From Lentisphaerota bacterium (GTDB taxonomy: Bacteria > Verrucomicrobiota > Lentisphaeria > Victivallales > Victivallaceae), in the NCBI GenBank assembly GCA_015061815.1, contig SUVW01000014.1:1-64000 (forward strand): DNA of 64,000 nucleotides, in the 5' to 3' direction. Positions 50,314 through 59,523 of the stretch are shown here, one piece after another. The position numbers and the translations under genes were made by a program. Numbering within the stretch: the first letter of the stretch is position 1; the number at the start of each line of letters is the position of its first letter. The notes under the pieces are model-generated. The model did not search any database and had not been told where the DNA came from. It saw nothing but the letters and a program-made list of their open reading frames with translations.

Positions 50314-51135
50314 TCACTGCAAAAACGGAAGACCGGGGAACTTAAAGTTTTCCCTGGCAGCTTCACTGTAAAAAACTTTCATCAGGAAAAGTCCGTTGGC
50401 CGGAGCTGTTTCCGGAGCAGCGGTACGGTCTTTGGCTTCCAGTATTCTGGTTACATCTTCCGGAGTAGCAACCCCTGCCCCGACCGCCTCGATCATTCCC
50501 ATCAGGCAGCGGATCATCTTGTAAAGAAAACCATTGCCTACAAATGTCACACAACAGAATTGGCCGATTTCATCCACTTCGATCCGGTAGATCGTCCGTA
50601 CCGCATCATCGATCTCTTTTCTTTCCACCACAAAACTGGAATAATCATGGGTTCCCTCCAGCCTTTCGGCGGCCTGCCGTATCCTTGAAACATCCATCTT
50701 GCGCCAGGGATGCCAGGCATACCGCCCGACAAACGGAGAATCTTCACCCAGATTGAGAACATAGGTATACGCCTTGCCGAAAGTATCATAACGCGAATGA
50801 AATGTCAGCGGCACTTCCCGGATCGTATGTATTTTTATGTCCGGCGGCAAACGGCGGTTCAAAGCTTTGAATAATCTTTCCTGTGTGATCGCCGGTTGTT
50901 CCGGCACCAGAAAACTTGCGGCAAAATTTTGAGCATGAACTCCAGCATCCGTCCGGCTGCTGCCGATCAGATGTATCGGCTGTTTGTCATACAATTTGGT
51001 CAATTGCTCCTGAATGACCTGCTGCACCGCCAGACAATGCGGCTGTATCTGCCAGCCGCTGTAATTACTGCCGTCAAATGCGATTTCCAGCAAATACCGT
51101 TTGACCGGGATATATGGTGTCGGTTCTATTGCCAT
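50314..51135 (-). CDS. truA: tRNA pseudouridine(38-40) synthase
   Basis: TruA, 273 residues, isomerises uridines 38-40 in the anticodon arm of many tRNAs. The catalytic Asp is in SSRTDAGVHAQ near residues 57-67, the N-terminal element AFDGSNYSGWQIQPH near 20, and the C-terminal FLYKMIRCLMGMIEAVG near 205. It is the last gene of the seven-gene pyr operon, six bases after the small uncharacterised gene, and converges with the M24 gene with ten bases between stops. Start at ATG 51135. Confidence 0.96.
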   Translation of the reverse strand: MAIEPTPYIPVKRYLLEIAFDGSNYSGWQIQPHCLAVQQVIQEQLTKLYDKQPIHLIGSSRTDAGVHAQNFAASFLVPEQPAITQERLFKALNRRLPPDIKIHTIREVPLTFHSRYDTFGKAYTYVLNLGEDSPFVGRYAWHPWRKMDVSRIRQAAERLEGTHDYSSFVVERKEIDDAVRTIYRIEVDEIGQFCCVTFVGNGFLYKMIRCLMGMIEAVGAGVATPEDVTRILEAKDRTAAPETAPANGLFLMKVFYSEAARENFKFPGLPFLQ

Positions 51136-51141
51136 AAATTT

Positions 51142-51522
51142 TCATGCCTTTTTCAACTTCAGAGAACAAATACTTTCCACTGTTTCCATAAAACTTACCG
51201 TCGGCACACCGGCAAATTCATCACACTCATTTTTCGTGCCATCGGTGCGGAAATACATATCTTCATCCCCTTCAAACATCTCCACCCGGCGGAATTCCCC
51301 GCCTCTGCCATCCGGCGATGTCACCAGCGCATACACCCCCTCATCCGGGAAGTTCTGGACCAGATCATCTTTGCTGATAACATCCATCACGGCTTCCCCG
51401 TCATCGGCGAAGTAGACCTGTATCCTTTCAACGACACTGCCGGCGATATCCGCGCCGGTGATGATCACTGCTCCCTGCTCCAAAAGTTCCCGGGCTTTTT
51501 CCGGCAATTGACTCTTTTTCAT
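51142..51522 (-). CDS. Conserved-looking small protein of unknown function
   Basis: A 126-residue acidic protein. The first 20 residues (KSQLPEKARELLEQGAVIIT) are helical, then come alternating hydrophobic strands with an aspartate-rich turn (FADDGEAVMDVISKDDLV), and it ends in a short basic tail KLKKA. No catalytic motif or known family is recognised. A GAGGA site supports the ATG at 51522 over an ATG five codons earlier. It is 11 bases after hemW and 6 before truA, so it is certainly co-transcribed with them; its function is unknown. Confidence 0.7.
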   Translation of the reverse strand: MKKSQLPEKARELLEQGAVIITGADIAGSVVERIQVYFADDGEAVMDVISKDDLVQNFPDEGVYALVTSPDGRGGEFRRVEMFEGDEDMYFRTDGTKNECDEFAGVPTVSFMETVESICSLKLKKA

Positions 51523-51533
51523 AATTTTAATCC

Positions 51534-52607
51534 TCACAATAATTCTGCTGCTATTTCATTCCAGAACAATAATCCGTCCGCAGATAATTTAATCCCGGAT
51601 GCGGAAATTTGCAAGCTCCCGGGAAAATATGCAGCCGCTTTTGCCGCAATTTGCAGCCGTTTTTCCCACGCATCTGCTCCGGGAACCATTTTCCACAGCT
51701 CCGGAGTCCAACCGTCAACCGTCCGCAAATTCACCGCGAAAATCTCATTCAACCGCGCTTCATGCGTAATATGATCACAACTGCACTTTTCATAATTCAG
51801 CCACCCATCCACAGATTCCACCGCAATATGCCGGTCAAATCCGTCAAAATCCGCTGCCCCGGGACCATATCCCCGCAGCAATCCGCCGCGCCACACATTG
51901 ACATTATGGCAACAGCGTGCCCCGGGGGCGGCATAATTGGATATTTCATAGCGGCTCATACCATATTCTGACAATATCTTTCCGGCCGAGTTATACATTG
52001 TCAACTCTCTTTCGTCATCGACCTCAAAGTTTTGTCCGAGCAGTGCCGTCCGTTCGGGGGTCAGGGAATAACAGGATATATGATCCGCACCGGTTTCTCC
52101 GGCACAATGCAGATCCCTCTCCCAATCTGCCGGAGTTTCATCCGGTAAAGAGTATATCAGATCACAATTCCAATGCCGGAACTTTGCTTCCCGGATCAAC
52201 TTCACGGCCATTTGCAACGCTTCATCACTGCATTGCCGGCCGATACGTTCTCGCAAATCGCGGTTGAAACTCTGCACCCCCAAACTGATCCGGGTAAAAA
52301 ATTCCCGCAGACAGGAAACTTTTTTTTCATCCAGAGATTCCGGGTTGGCTTCAATGGATAATTCTGCATCTTCCGTAAAAGTAAATTTTTCCCGCAAAAT
52401 TTTTATCAAACGGCTTAATTGAGGGCCGGATAAAAAAGTAGGAGTGCCGCCGCCAATATAAAGCGTTGACAGCTTTTCGGGGATAATGACTTCTTCCAGG
52501 TGATCAAGATAGGCATCCATCAACTCTTCCGGCGGTGAAGCCAGAGAATAAAACGCACAATATCCGCATTTTTTTTGGCAAAAAGGAACGTGGATATAAC
52601 AATTCAC
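51534..52607 (-). CDS. hemW: HemW-like radical SAM protein (coproporphyrinogen III oxidase family)
   Basis: A 357-residue radical SAM enzyme. The iron-sulfur site is CQKKCGYC (C-x3-C-x2-C) at residues 10-17, followed by LYIGGGTPTFL near 49 and ISLGVQSFN near 105. The C-terminal HemW domain is present. Relatives in the oxygen-independent coproporphyrinogen oxidase family include HemN (haem synthesis) and HemW (a haem-binding chaperone); the first four Cys-adjacent residues and the length fit HemW better. The start overlaps the end of the M20 gene by four bases (ATGA), placing it in the pyr operon. A HemN function cannot be excluded. Confidence 0.9.
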   Translation of the reverse strand: MNCYIHVPFCQKKCGYCAFYSLASPPEELMDAYLDHLEEVIIPEKLSTLYIGGGTPTFLSGPQLSRLIKILREKFTFTEDAELSIEANPESLDEKKVSCLREFFTRISLGVQSFNRDLRERIGRQCSDEALQMAVKLIREAKFRHWNCDLIYSLPDETPADWERDLHCAGETGADHISCYSLTPERTALLGQNFEVDDERELTMYNSAGKILSEYGMSRYEISNYAAPGARCCHNVNVWRGGLLRGYGPGAADFDGFDRHIAVESVDGWLNYEKCSCDHITHEARLNEIFAVNLRTVDGWTPELWKMVPGADAWEKRLQIAAKAAAYFPGSLQISASGIKLSADGLLFWNEIAAELL

Positions 52608-53761
52608 GCTTCACATCCCAGTGCAGTCAAAGCGACCGAAGTCATATATTTTATTCCCGGCTCAAGCACTTCCGGCGGCGGCAAAAACTTCACATTATGC
52701 AGCGGCGGCTGTTCTTCACCGACCCCGAGCCGGATAAAAACACCATCTTTACTGTTGAGCAGAAAACAGGAAAAATCTTCCGAACTCATTGCCGGTTCTT
52801 TCAATTCATGAACCGTCAAACCGGCTTTTTGTGCAGCTTTCAGAGCCACTTTCACTCCGCTTTCCGGATTGATCACCGCCGGATAATCCCCTTTGAAAAA
52901 TATACGGCATTCCATCCGGTGCATCCGGGCCGCTGCCTGACAAATACTCTGCACCGCCCCGCGCAACTCTCCCGATGTTTCATTATCCAAACTGCGCAAT
53001 GTACCGCCGAAACTGCAGCTTTCCGGAATCACATTATCCATGTGCCCGCCATTGATATTGCAAATGCTGATCACTGCCGGCTTCTGCACATCTATCCAAT
53101 TGGTGACCACGTACTGCAATTCATTGATCGCACTGACGGCAGCCAACAGCGGATTGCGCGACAAATGCGGCAAACTGCCATGCCCGCCGCGCCCGGCAAA
53201 TTCCACCTTGAAGTGCACACACGAACTGGCCATGCAGCCTTTTTTCAATGCCACACAGCCCACCGGAAGTCCCGGCTCAACATGCAAAGCTGCTGAAAAA
53301 TCCGGCACCGGATCCTGCAAAGCTCCGGCAGCGATCAAATCCCGCGCCATAGCCTTACCCTCTTCGCCGGGTTGGAAAACCAATCTTACACTCCCGGAAA
53401 ATTCGCCCCGCCGCGCAGCCAGTTCACGGGCAGCCCCCAACAAAATCGCCGTATGCACATCATGCCCGCAGGCATGCATCATTCCGGGAATTTCCGAAGC
53501 AAATGCGATGCCATTATCTTCACTTAAAGCAAGAGCATCGATATCTGCCCGCAAAGTCACATTTTTACCGGGAGATTTGCCGTCAATAAATGCTACTGTA
53601 TCCGTCTGCAGAAATGGTTCCAGCACCCGGATGCCGGGAATTTCAGCCAGTTCACGCCGGATAACAGCGGCAGTTTTCACCTCTTTCCCAGCTATTTCCG
53701 GAATCTTATGCAACTCTTCCCGAATCAGAACGGCCTGCCGGAGAGAATCACGATCCATCAT
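52604..53761 (-). CDS. M20-family metallo-amidohydrolase
   Basis: A 385-residue cytoplasmic hydrolase of the M20D family, which includes N-acyl-amino-acid and hippurate amidohydrolases and IAA-amino-acid hydrolases. The metal site is HACGHDVHTAILLG near residue 95, FQPGEEGKAMARDLI near 130, ALHVEPGLPVG near 160, and the closing ligand in EPAMSSEDFS near 340. The dimerisation domain lies at about 180-290. A GAAGGG site supports the ATG at 53761. It lies two bases after pyrC and overlaps hemW, so it is part of the pyr operon. Its link to pyrimidine metabolism is unclear; hydrolysis of carbamoyl or acylated amino acids is possible. Confidence 0.9.
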   Translation of the reverse strand: MMDRDSLRQAVLIREELHKIPEIAGKEVKTAAVIRRELAEIPGIRVLEPFLQTDTVAFIDGKSPGKNVTLRADIDALALSEDNGIAFASEIPGMMHACGHDVHTAILLGAARELAARRGEFSGSVRLVFQPGEEGKAMARDLIAAGALQDPVPDFSAALHVEPGLPVGCVALKKGCMASSCVHFKVEFAGRGGHGSLPHLSRNPLLAAVSAINELQYVVTNWIDVQKPAVISICNINGGHMDNVIPESCSFGGTLRSLDNETSGELRGAVQSICQAAARMHRMECRIFFKGDYPAVINPESGVKVALKAAQKAGLTVHELKEPAMSSEDFSCFLLNSKDGVFIRLGVGEEQPPLHNVKFLPPPEVLEPGIKYMTSVALTALGCEA

Positions 53762-53763
53762 AT

Positions 53764-55038
53764 TCAACACCCTTCTCTGAATACGATTTTCCCGTCAACA
53801 ACAGTTAAATTGATCTTTCCGCGAACTTTCATTCCGTCAAACGGAGTATTTCTGGATTTGGAACGGAAAGTATTTTTATCTATCGTGTATTCCGCTTCCG
53901 GATCAAAAACAGTGATATCTGCCGCATTTCCCGGTGCCAGAGAATAATCTGCCATTCCAAGCACTTCCGCCGGGCCGGTGGTCATTTTGGCGACCAGTTG
54001 AGGAATCCCGATGATCCCCGGTACTACCAATTGGGTAAAACAGACCGGAAGTGCCGTTTCCAAACCGATGATACCGAAAGGTGCGTGATCGAATTCAACC
54101 AGCTTGGCAGTCTGGGTATGCGGAGCATGATCGGTGGCGATCACAGTGATCGTACCATCGGCAACACCCTCGATCAGAGCCAAGCGGTCATCTTCCGAAC
54201 GCAGCGGCGGATTCATTTTGTAATTGGTGTCAAATTTTTTGATGCACTCATCATTGAGTGTCAAATGGTGCGGTGTGGCCTCTCCGGTGACCGGGATCCC
54301 TTTGGCCCGGGCGCGCCGCAACATATCCACGCTCTCTCTGGTGCTGACATGCTGCATATGGATCTTCCAGTTAATCTGACGGGCAAAAAGAATATTGCGG
54401 GCAATTATCAGCTCTTCCGAAGCTCCCGGGATACCATTCATGCCAAGCAGTACCGACCACTTGCCCTCATTCATCACACCTCCGGCGGCCAATGTCGTTT
54501 CCTCACAATGATCCATGATCGGCAGATTGAAACTCTTGGCGTACTCCACAACGTGGCGCATCAAACCGTGATCCTGAATGCATTTACCATCATCGCTCAA
54601 AGCCACGACCCCGGCATTTTTCAATGCGCCGATACCGGCCATCTCTTCGCCTTTGCCGCCTTTGGTCATATTTCCGCAAGGCAGAACTTTCACCACTGCC
54701 TGTTCTGCTGCGATACGGCGCAAATATTCAATCGCTCCGGCAGTATCCGCACTGGGATTGGTATTGGGCATCGCCACGATGGAAGTAAAACCTCCGGCGG
54801 CAGCTGCAGCCGAACCGCTGGCAATCGTTTCAGCGGTAGTATTTCCCGGCTGCCGCAAGTGGACATGCACATCAATAAATCCGGGTGAAAGCACTTTGCC
54901 GGCAAGTTCGATCACCTCCGGTGATTTCAACTCACTTTCCTCAACGATCACTCCGTTGGCGACCGCGACATTTCCGATTTGGTCAATATTCCGGGCCGGA
55001 TCGATTATCCGGGCATTTTTCAAAAGCAATTCACTCAT
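53764..55038 (-). CDS. pyrC: Dihydroorotase
   Basis: A 424-residue class I dihydroorotase, which closes carbamoyl-aspartate to dihydroorotate, the third step of pyrimidine synthesis. Metal ligands: DVHVHLRQPGN near residue 59 (His, His), the bridging residue near GKCIQDHG, ATPHHLTLNDE near 230, and ATDHAPH near 303 (Asp). The N-terminal MSELLLKNARIIDPARN and C-terminal KVRGKINLTVVDGKIVF belong to the small beta domain of the amidohydrolase fold. Its start overlaps the pyrB stop by four bases. Confidence 0.97.
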   Translation of the reverse strand: MSELLLKNARIIDPARNIDQIGNVAVANGVIVEESELKSPEVIELAGKVLSPGFIDVHVHLRQPGNTTAETIASGSAAAAAGGFTSIVAMPNTNPSADTAGAIEYLRRIAAEQAVVKVLPCGNMTKGGKGEEMAGIGALKNAGVVALSDDGKCIQDHGLMRHVVEYAKSFNLPIMDHCEETTLAAGGVMNEGKWSVLLGMNGIPGASEELIIARNILFARQINWKIHMQHVSTRESVDMLRRARAKGIPVTGEATPHHLTLNDECIKKFDTNYKMNPPLRSEDDRLALIEGVADGTITVIATDHAPHTQTAKLVEFDHAPFGIIGLETALPVCFTQLVVPGIIGIPQLVAKMTTGPAEVLGMADYSLAPGNAADITVFDPEAEYTIDKNTFRSKSRNTPFDGMKVRGKINLTVVDGKIVFREGC

Positions 55039-55958
55039 TTACGGCACCCCGCTACTAAAAACAACACCGCCATACGCACTGCAAGACCATTGGTCACCTG
55101 CTCAAGAATCACCGAATTTTCGCCATCGGCAACCTCTCCGGCCAACTCAACATCCCGGTTGATCGGCCCCGGATGCATTATCATGCATTCCGGTTTCATC
55201 CATTCCAGCGTGGAACTTTTCACCCCGAAGTGAGAAGCATACTCACCGATCCCCGGGAAAAAACCGTTATTCTGCCGTTCATGCTGAATACGCAGCAAAT
55301 TTATCACATCGGCATTGGCTACAGCTTCTTTCAAATTATGACACACCCGGACTCCGATCTCCTCAAATTCCCGGGGAACCAGAGTGGATGGACCGGCAAC
55401 TGTAACATTTGCACCCAGCTTCAGCAATCCCCAGATATTGCTCCGGGCCACCCGGCTGTGCAGGATATCACCGATGATCGACACATTCAGACCTTTGAAT
55501 CCACCCATCTTTTCCCGGATGGTAAAAAGATCCAGCAGTCCTTGAGTGGGGTGTTCATGTGCGCCGTCACCGGCGTTGATCACTCCGCATTTCAACCGGT
55601 CGGCGATAAAATTCTGCGCTCCGGTGGCACTGTGACGCATAACCACCAGATCGACCTGCAATGCTTCAATGTTTTTCACGGTATCCAACAGGGTTTCACC
55701 TTTGAGCAAACTGCTGGCCTGCGCCTGCATATTGACGATATCCGCACTCAAACGCTGTTCGGCAAGTTCAAATGAGACCCGGGTACGGGTACTGGGCTCA
55801 ACGAAGAAATTCACGACCGTCATCCCGCGCAAAGCCGGAACTTTTTTCACCCGCCGCTGGGAAACTTTCTTGAATTCGGCCGCAGTATCGAGGATAAATG
55901 TGATCTCCTCGGCACTCAAGTCATACAACCCGAGCAAATCTTTTCTTTTCCACTGCAT
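55035..55958 (-). CDS. pyrB: Aspartate carbamoyltransferase catalytic subunit
   Basis: A 307-residue PyrB that makes carbamoyl-aspartate from carbamoyl phosphate and aspartate. Carbamoyl phosphate-binding motif FVEPSTRTRVSFE near residues 53-65, then SSLLKGETLLDT near 83, MRHSATGA near 107, HEHPTQGLLDLFTI near 138, and HPGPINRDVEL near 267. A regulatory subunit (PyrI) is not adjacent, as is usual where pyrR and pyrB are linked. It lies 18 bp after pyrR and overlaps pyrC. Length and motifs fit the family well. Confidence 0.97.
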   Translation of the reverse strand: MQWKRKDLLGLYDLSAEEITFILDTAAEFKKVSQRRVKKVPALRGMTVVNFFVEPSTRTRVSFELAEQRLSADIVNMQAQASSLLKGETLLDTVKNIEALQVDLVVMRHSATGAQNFIADRLKCGVINAGDGAHEHPTQGLLDLFTIREKMGGFKGLNVSIIGDILHSRVARSNIWGLLKLGANVTVAGPSTLVPREFEEIGVRVCHNLKEAVANADVINLLRIQHERQNNGFFPGIGEYASHFGVKSSTLEWMKPECMIMHPGPINRDVELAGEVADGENSVILEQVTNGLAVRMAVLFLVAGCRK

Positions 55959-55976
55959 TGTTTTTATCCCTGTTAT

Positions 55977-56522
55977 TTATTTATGCCAATACACATCAAA
56001 AATACCTGCCGGAAGCTCCGGAGATGCTTCAAAATTGACCAGAACTTTTCTTTCCGCAGGCAAATCCACTTTGAATGCCACAAAATCCGCCCGTATCGGA
56101 AATTCCGGTTCTCCCCTGTCCACCAGTACAGCCAGCCGGATCACCCCCGGACGGCCATAATCAGTCAAAGCATCCAATGCTGCCCGGATCGTTCTGCCGG
56201 TGGATAAAACATCATCCACCAATACTATCTCCTTTTCATTCACATCAAAAGGTATCTCGGTTTCGTGAATACGCGGCAGCATGCTGCGGGTACCGATATC
56301 ATCCCGGTACATAGTGATATCCAACATTCCGAAATCTGCATCATATCCCTGTTTCTTCAACTCGATATTGAGCAATTCCGCCAATTTGACTCCAACCTGA
56401 TGGATACCTACCAATGCGATTTTCCGGTTCTTGCCGGAGAAACGGCCGACGATCTGTCCGGCCAGATTCCGGACAGCCGCCATCATCTCTTCTGCATCAA
56501 AAAGCTGTTGACAAGAATTCAT
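55977..56522 (-). CDS. pyrR: PyrR bifunctional uracil phosphoribosyltransferase / pyrimidine regulator
   Basis: A 181-residue PyrR. The PRPP-binding loop is VLVDDVLSTGRTIRAALDAL near residues 95-114 and RTD-type residues follow the IALVGIHQVG strand near 42. In Bacillus the protein binds an RNA anti-antiterminator upstream of pyr genes and also has weak uracil phosphoribosyltransferase activity. Here the promoter (56576-56548) would start transcription about 20 nt before the ATG, so no attenuator can precede this gene; regulation, if any, must occur elsewhere in the operon. The ATG at 56522 behind GGAGAG is preferred over an in-frame start upstream, which lies inside the promoter. Confidence 0.95.
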   Translation of the reverse strand: MNSCQQLFDAEEMMAAVRNLAGQIVGRFSGKNRKIALVGIHQVGVKLAELLNIELKKQGYDADFGMLDITMYRDDIGTRSMLPRIHETEIPFDVNEKEIVLVDDVLSTGRTIRAALDALTDYGRPGVIRLAVLVDRGEPEFPIRADFVAFKVDLPAERKVLVNFEASPELPAGIFDVYWHK

Positions 56523-56547
56523 ATTTCTCTCCGTTTTATCTGTTCTT

Positions 56548-56576
56548 AATATACCGTCCGATTTATCATAGTGCAA
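56548..56576 (-). promoter_or_regulatory. Promoter of the pyr operon
   Basis: TTGCAC (56576-56571), 17-bp spacer and TATATT (56553-56548) on the minus strand. The leader to pyrR is only about 20 nt. Confidence 0.62.
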
Positions 56577-56597
56577 GAGCCTGCAGGATTTTTCCTG

Positions 56598-59108
56598 CTA
56601 TTTTATTTCCGGCACGACCAACACTTCAGCTCCGGCCGGAGAATCAAAATACCGCCGGATGCTCCGGTTGAATTTTTCTGCTGTCAGCGATTCCAACCGT
56701 TTTTTCTTCTCCGGCAACGCTTCCGGTTCCCGGCCGTAATAGCCATCCATAACCGCTGTTCTCAATAAAACTTCCGGAGTTTCAAAACATCTGTCCAAAT
56801 CAAAAATCACACTCTTCCGGGCTGATTCAAATTCATTCGCGCTCAACCCATCTTTCCCCAATCTGGAAATTTCATCATTGAGCAAAGCCAACACCTTATT
56901 TTCCGCTCCGGAAGCAGTCATTGCATAAAAACCGATGATACCATCATGAAATCCGGCAGAAAAGCTCATCCCGACTGAATAACTCAAGGCATTTTCTTCC
57001 CGGACTTTTTTGAATAACTCCGCCGCCAGACCATTTTCAGCCTGATGCAGTATTTCCATAAAGTCCAGCACCTCATCATCCGCGCAGGAAATTCCAGGTA
57101 TCATCCGCAAAACAACCGTCTGTTCCTTATCAAGTTCGATTTTGTCCCGCTGCAATTTTCCCGGAAAAATCACTTTTTCCGGCAGCAGCAGCTCTGTTCC
57201 GCCATTACCGATATCAAACAGTTCGCTCCACCTCTCCACATCGCTCCGGCGGCAATCCCCGCCGAAACCGATCAGACAGTTTTTCTGCTTCCGGCACTGA
57301 TGATAAAAACCGGAAACCTCTTCCCCGGTCAGGCGGGCGATATCCTCTTTCTTTCCGTTGCGCGCCCACGCATAGGGGTGTTGCCCGTACATCAACTTTG
57401 CAGCCCGGTCATAGGCCGCTTTCACCGGAGAATCGGCTCTCTCTTTTAGAATTTCCAGATAACGCGATATCTCCCGGCGGACGGCGCCGGATTCAAAATG
57501 CGGTTCATTTATTATCGTGCTGATTATTTTCACAGCTTTGGACATTTTACCGGCCGGGGCGGAAAATTCCATTGTGATGGAATTCGCGCCGCCGGAAATT
57601 TCCCACTCCACACCGCAGGCATCAAGTTTTTCCAATAAAATCTTTTCGGAATATTTCCCGGCTCCGGCGGTCAATGCTGCCGCCACGATCTGCGATATCC
57701 CCCGACCGGAAGCCGGTTCAAACAAGGTTCCACCGGGCATAACGATAAAACAACTGCACAACGGCAACTGACGGTCAGGGGCAAATATCACCTGCACCCC
57801 GTGAGAATTGCGGAACTTTTCCAGCTTCGCATTTTTTGCAACCGGAAGCGTTTTTACAGCTGAAACTTTTTTCTGCTGTTTCACACATACCCAATGTGCT
57901 GTATCCAAATATCTTCCGGCGGCTTTTTTTACCTCATCTACAGCAACAGACTTCAGATTTTCCAAATAAGCATCTCCGGCATCGGGGGTGTTGTCATAAA
58001 GCATTCCACCGGCGATCTCTCCGGCAATATTGATCGGGTCACGCAATTCCCGCAAACTGTCGGCAAAGAGCTGCCCCTGCTCGCGCTTCAAGTGTTCCGG
58101 AGAAATTTTTCCGCCGGCCACACTCTCAAGCTCCCGGAACAATGCGCTCTGAAAACGCCCCAGTTTGCCGGGTGATGTTTTCCCGTAAATCCCAGCCACT
58201 GACACCTTGCCGAGAGAGTAACAGAAACTTCTGACTCCGACGCCCAACTGACGTTCAAAAATCAATTCCCGGTTCAAAATTGAACTCTCCCCCGTTCCCA
58301 AGATGCCGAAAAGCAGTTCCAGAGCCGGAAGTTCCGCCGAGCCGAATCCCGGTACCCGCGTACCACAGCAAATCCTTGCCAACGGATCAGAACAATTCAA
58401 ATCACTGCAGCGCATGGAAGCCGGAAGCATCTCTTCCGGAAAAACATCAGGTGCCAGATTCCCCCGCTGCCAATCCCCGAAACGGAGTCCGGACTCTTCA
58501 AAAAAATCTTCAACCGGCAACTCGCCGACGGCCACCACCACACAACGGTGCGGCATATAACGCAATCGGTGATACTCTTCGGCCATATCCCGGGTGACAC
58601 CGGAGATCATCTCCTTGAAACCGATGACCGGATATCTCAATGGATGCTCCAGGAACAGCGTCCGCATAAATTTTTCATGCAGTTGACGGTCGGGATTATC
58701 CATTCCTTTTTCACACTCCCGCAGGATAACCTCCCGTTCCGCAGCGAAACGACCGGCGGGCAGTTCCGGGAAACGCACCATTGCGGCCAGCATTTCCAAA
58801 CCTTTGCGCCAATATTCCCGGGGCAGTTGCATCCGGTAACAGGTCCGGTCATATCCGGTATAAGCATTGACATCTCCGCCGAACTGATTGACCAGATCCG
58901 CTATCGAACGCTCCGGAAATCCGGCACATCCCTGAAACGCCATGTGCTCGAGGAAATGGGAAAGTCCGCAACCGAGAAATTTCCCCTCATGCATACTGCC
59001 GGCGGCTATATGCACTTGTATTTCGACCGGAATCCCCGGCCGGTAAAAATAACAGAGCCGGACACCATTATCCAACTCTGTACACTGTGTTCTGCTCAAT
59101 ATTCCCAT
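56598..59108 (-). CDS. M16-family metallopeptidase, two-domain (pitrilysin type)
   Basis: An 836-residue protein made of two M16 halves. The inverted zinc motif HFLEH is at residues 51-55 with a distal Glu in REVILRECEKGMDN near 126-132. The first half (about 1-420) is therefore an active peptidase; the second (about 425-836) lacks HxxEH and serves as the partner half. No signal peptide is visible, so it is probably cytoplasmic, unlike periplasmic pitrilysin; secretion by another route cannot be excluded. The ATG at 59108 has GAGG upstream; a TTG at 59120 overlapping the preceding stop is an alternative. It is the last gene of the ffh operon. Confidence 0.9.
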   Translation of the reverse strand: MGILSRTQCTELDNGVRLCYFYRPGIPVEIQVHIAAGSMHEGKFLGCGLSHFLEHMAFQGCAGFPERSIADLVNQFGGDVNAYTGYDRTCYRMQLPREYWRKGLEMLAAMVRFPELPAGRFAAEREVILRECEKGMDNPDRQLHEKFMRTLFLEHPLRYPVIGFKEMISGVTRDMAEEYHRLRYMPHRCVVVAVGELPVEDFFEESGLRFGDWQRGNLAPDVFPEEMLPASMRCSDLNCSDPLARICCGTRVPGFGSAELPALELLFGILGTGESSILNRELIFERQLGVGVRSFCYSLGKVSVAGIYGKTSPGKLGRFQSALFRELESVAGGKISPEHLKREQGQLFADSLRELRDPINIAGEIAGGMLYDNTPDAGDAYLENLKSVAVDEVKKAAGRYLDTAHWVCVKQQKKVSAVKTLPVAKNAKLEKFRNSHGVQVIFAPDRQLPLCSCFIVMPGGTLFEPASGRGISQIVAAALTAGAGKYSEKILLEKLDACGVEWEISGGANSITMEFSAPAGKMSKAVKIISTIINEPHFESGAVRREISRYLEILKERADSPVKAAYDRAAKLMYGQHPYAWARNGKKEDIARLTGEEVSGFYHQCRKQKNCLIGFGGDCRRSDVERWSELFDIGNGGTELLLPEKVIFPGKLQRDKIELDKEQTVVLRMIPGISCADDEVLDFMEILHQAENGLAAELFKKVREENALSYSVGMSFSAGFHDGIIGFYAMTASGAENKVLALLNDEISRLGKDGLSANEFESARKSVIFDLDRCFETPEVLLRTAVMDGYYGREPEALPEKKKRLESLTAEKFNRSIRRYFDSPAGAEVLVVPEIK

Positions 59109-59116
59109 TCCCGGCC

Positions 59117-59512
59117 TCAATCAATAAATGGCAGTTTATCGGATTTGCGGCGGACACACCGGATCACCGGCGTTGCCGGGATCAACTCCCGCCCGGTACG
59201 GAAATCATCCGGGGAATCACTTTCCGAAGCCCGGAGCAATCCGGCACCGATAAGCAAATAAACAACGCTTCCGACATCATCTTCCTTGACCATTCCCCAG
59301 TGTTTCATGACCTCCCCGGCAACGGCACCGTATTTGGAAACAGCAAACGCCCGGATGCCGTCAAGCAATTCTGCCGCTGAAACGTGGCGGCGGGATTTCA
59401 AACCGGCAACCGTAAAAGCAACTGCCTCTGAAATAAAGGTATACGCCTCCTCCGGAAAACGCGGGTCCCTGGCCGTCAGTAACGCGATTTTGCGATCAAA
59501 TTCCGATTCCAT
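59117..59512 (-). CDS. Minf_1886-family protein
   Basis: A 131-residue protein with the full pattern of the Minf_1886 family: ARDPRFPEEAYTFISEAVAFT near residues 14-34 (shown here in part as DPRFPEEAYTF), RRHVSAAELLDGIRAFA near 42, KHWGMVKEDDVGSVVYLLI near 70, and SESDSPDDFRTGRELIP near 97. The family is largely confined to PVC and related bacteria, is cytoplasmic, and has no assigned function. It overlaps or abuts the M16 gene start and lies 11 bp after the upstream membrane-protein gene, within the ffh operon. Confidence 0.88.
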   Translation of the reverse strand: MESEFDRKIALLTARDPRFPEEAYTFISEAVAFTVAGLKSRRHVSAAELLDGIRAFAVSKYGAVAGEVMKHWGMVKEDDVGSVVYLLIGAGLLRASESDSPDDFRTGRELIPATPVIRCVRRKSDKLPFID

Positions 59513-59523
59513 AACTCACCGGT

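Noticed and set aside
49209-50366. Long minus-strand reading frame opposite the M24 gene (about 385 codons)
   Set aside because: Shadow of a gene with a complete metal-binding pattern.
56523-56570. PyrR-binding attenuator before pyrR
   Set aside because: The promoter leaves only about 20 nt of leader, too short for the known structure.
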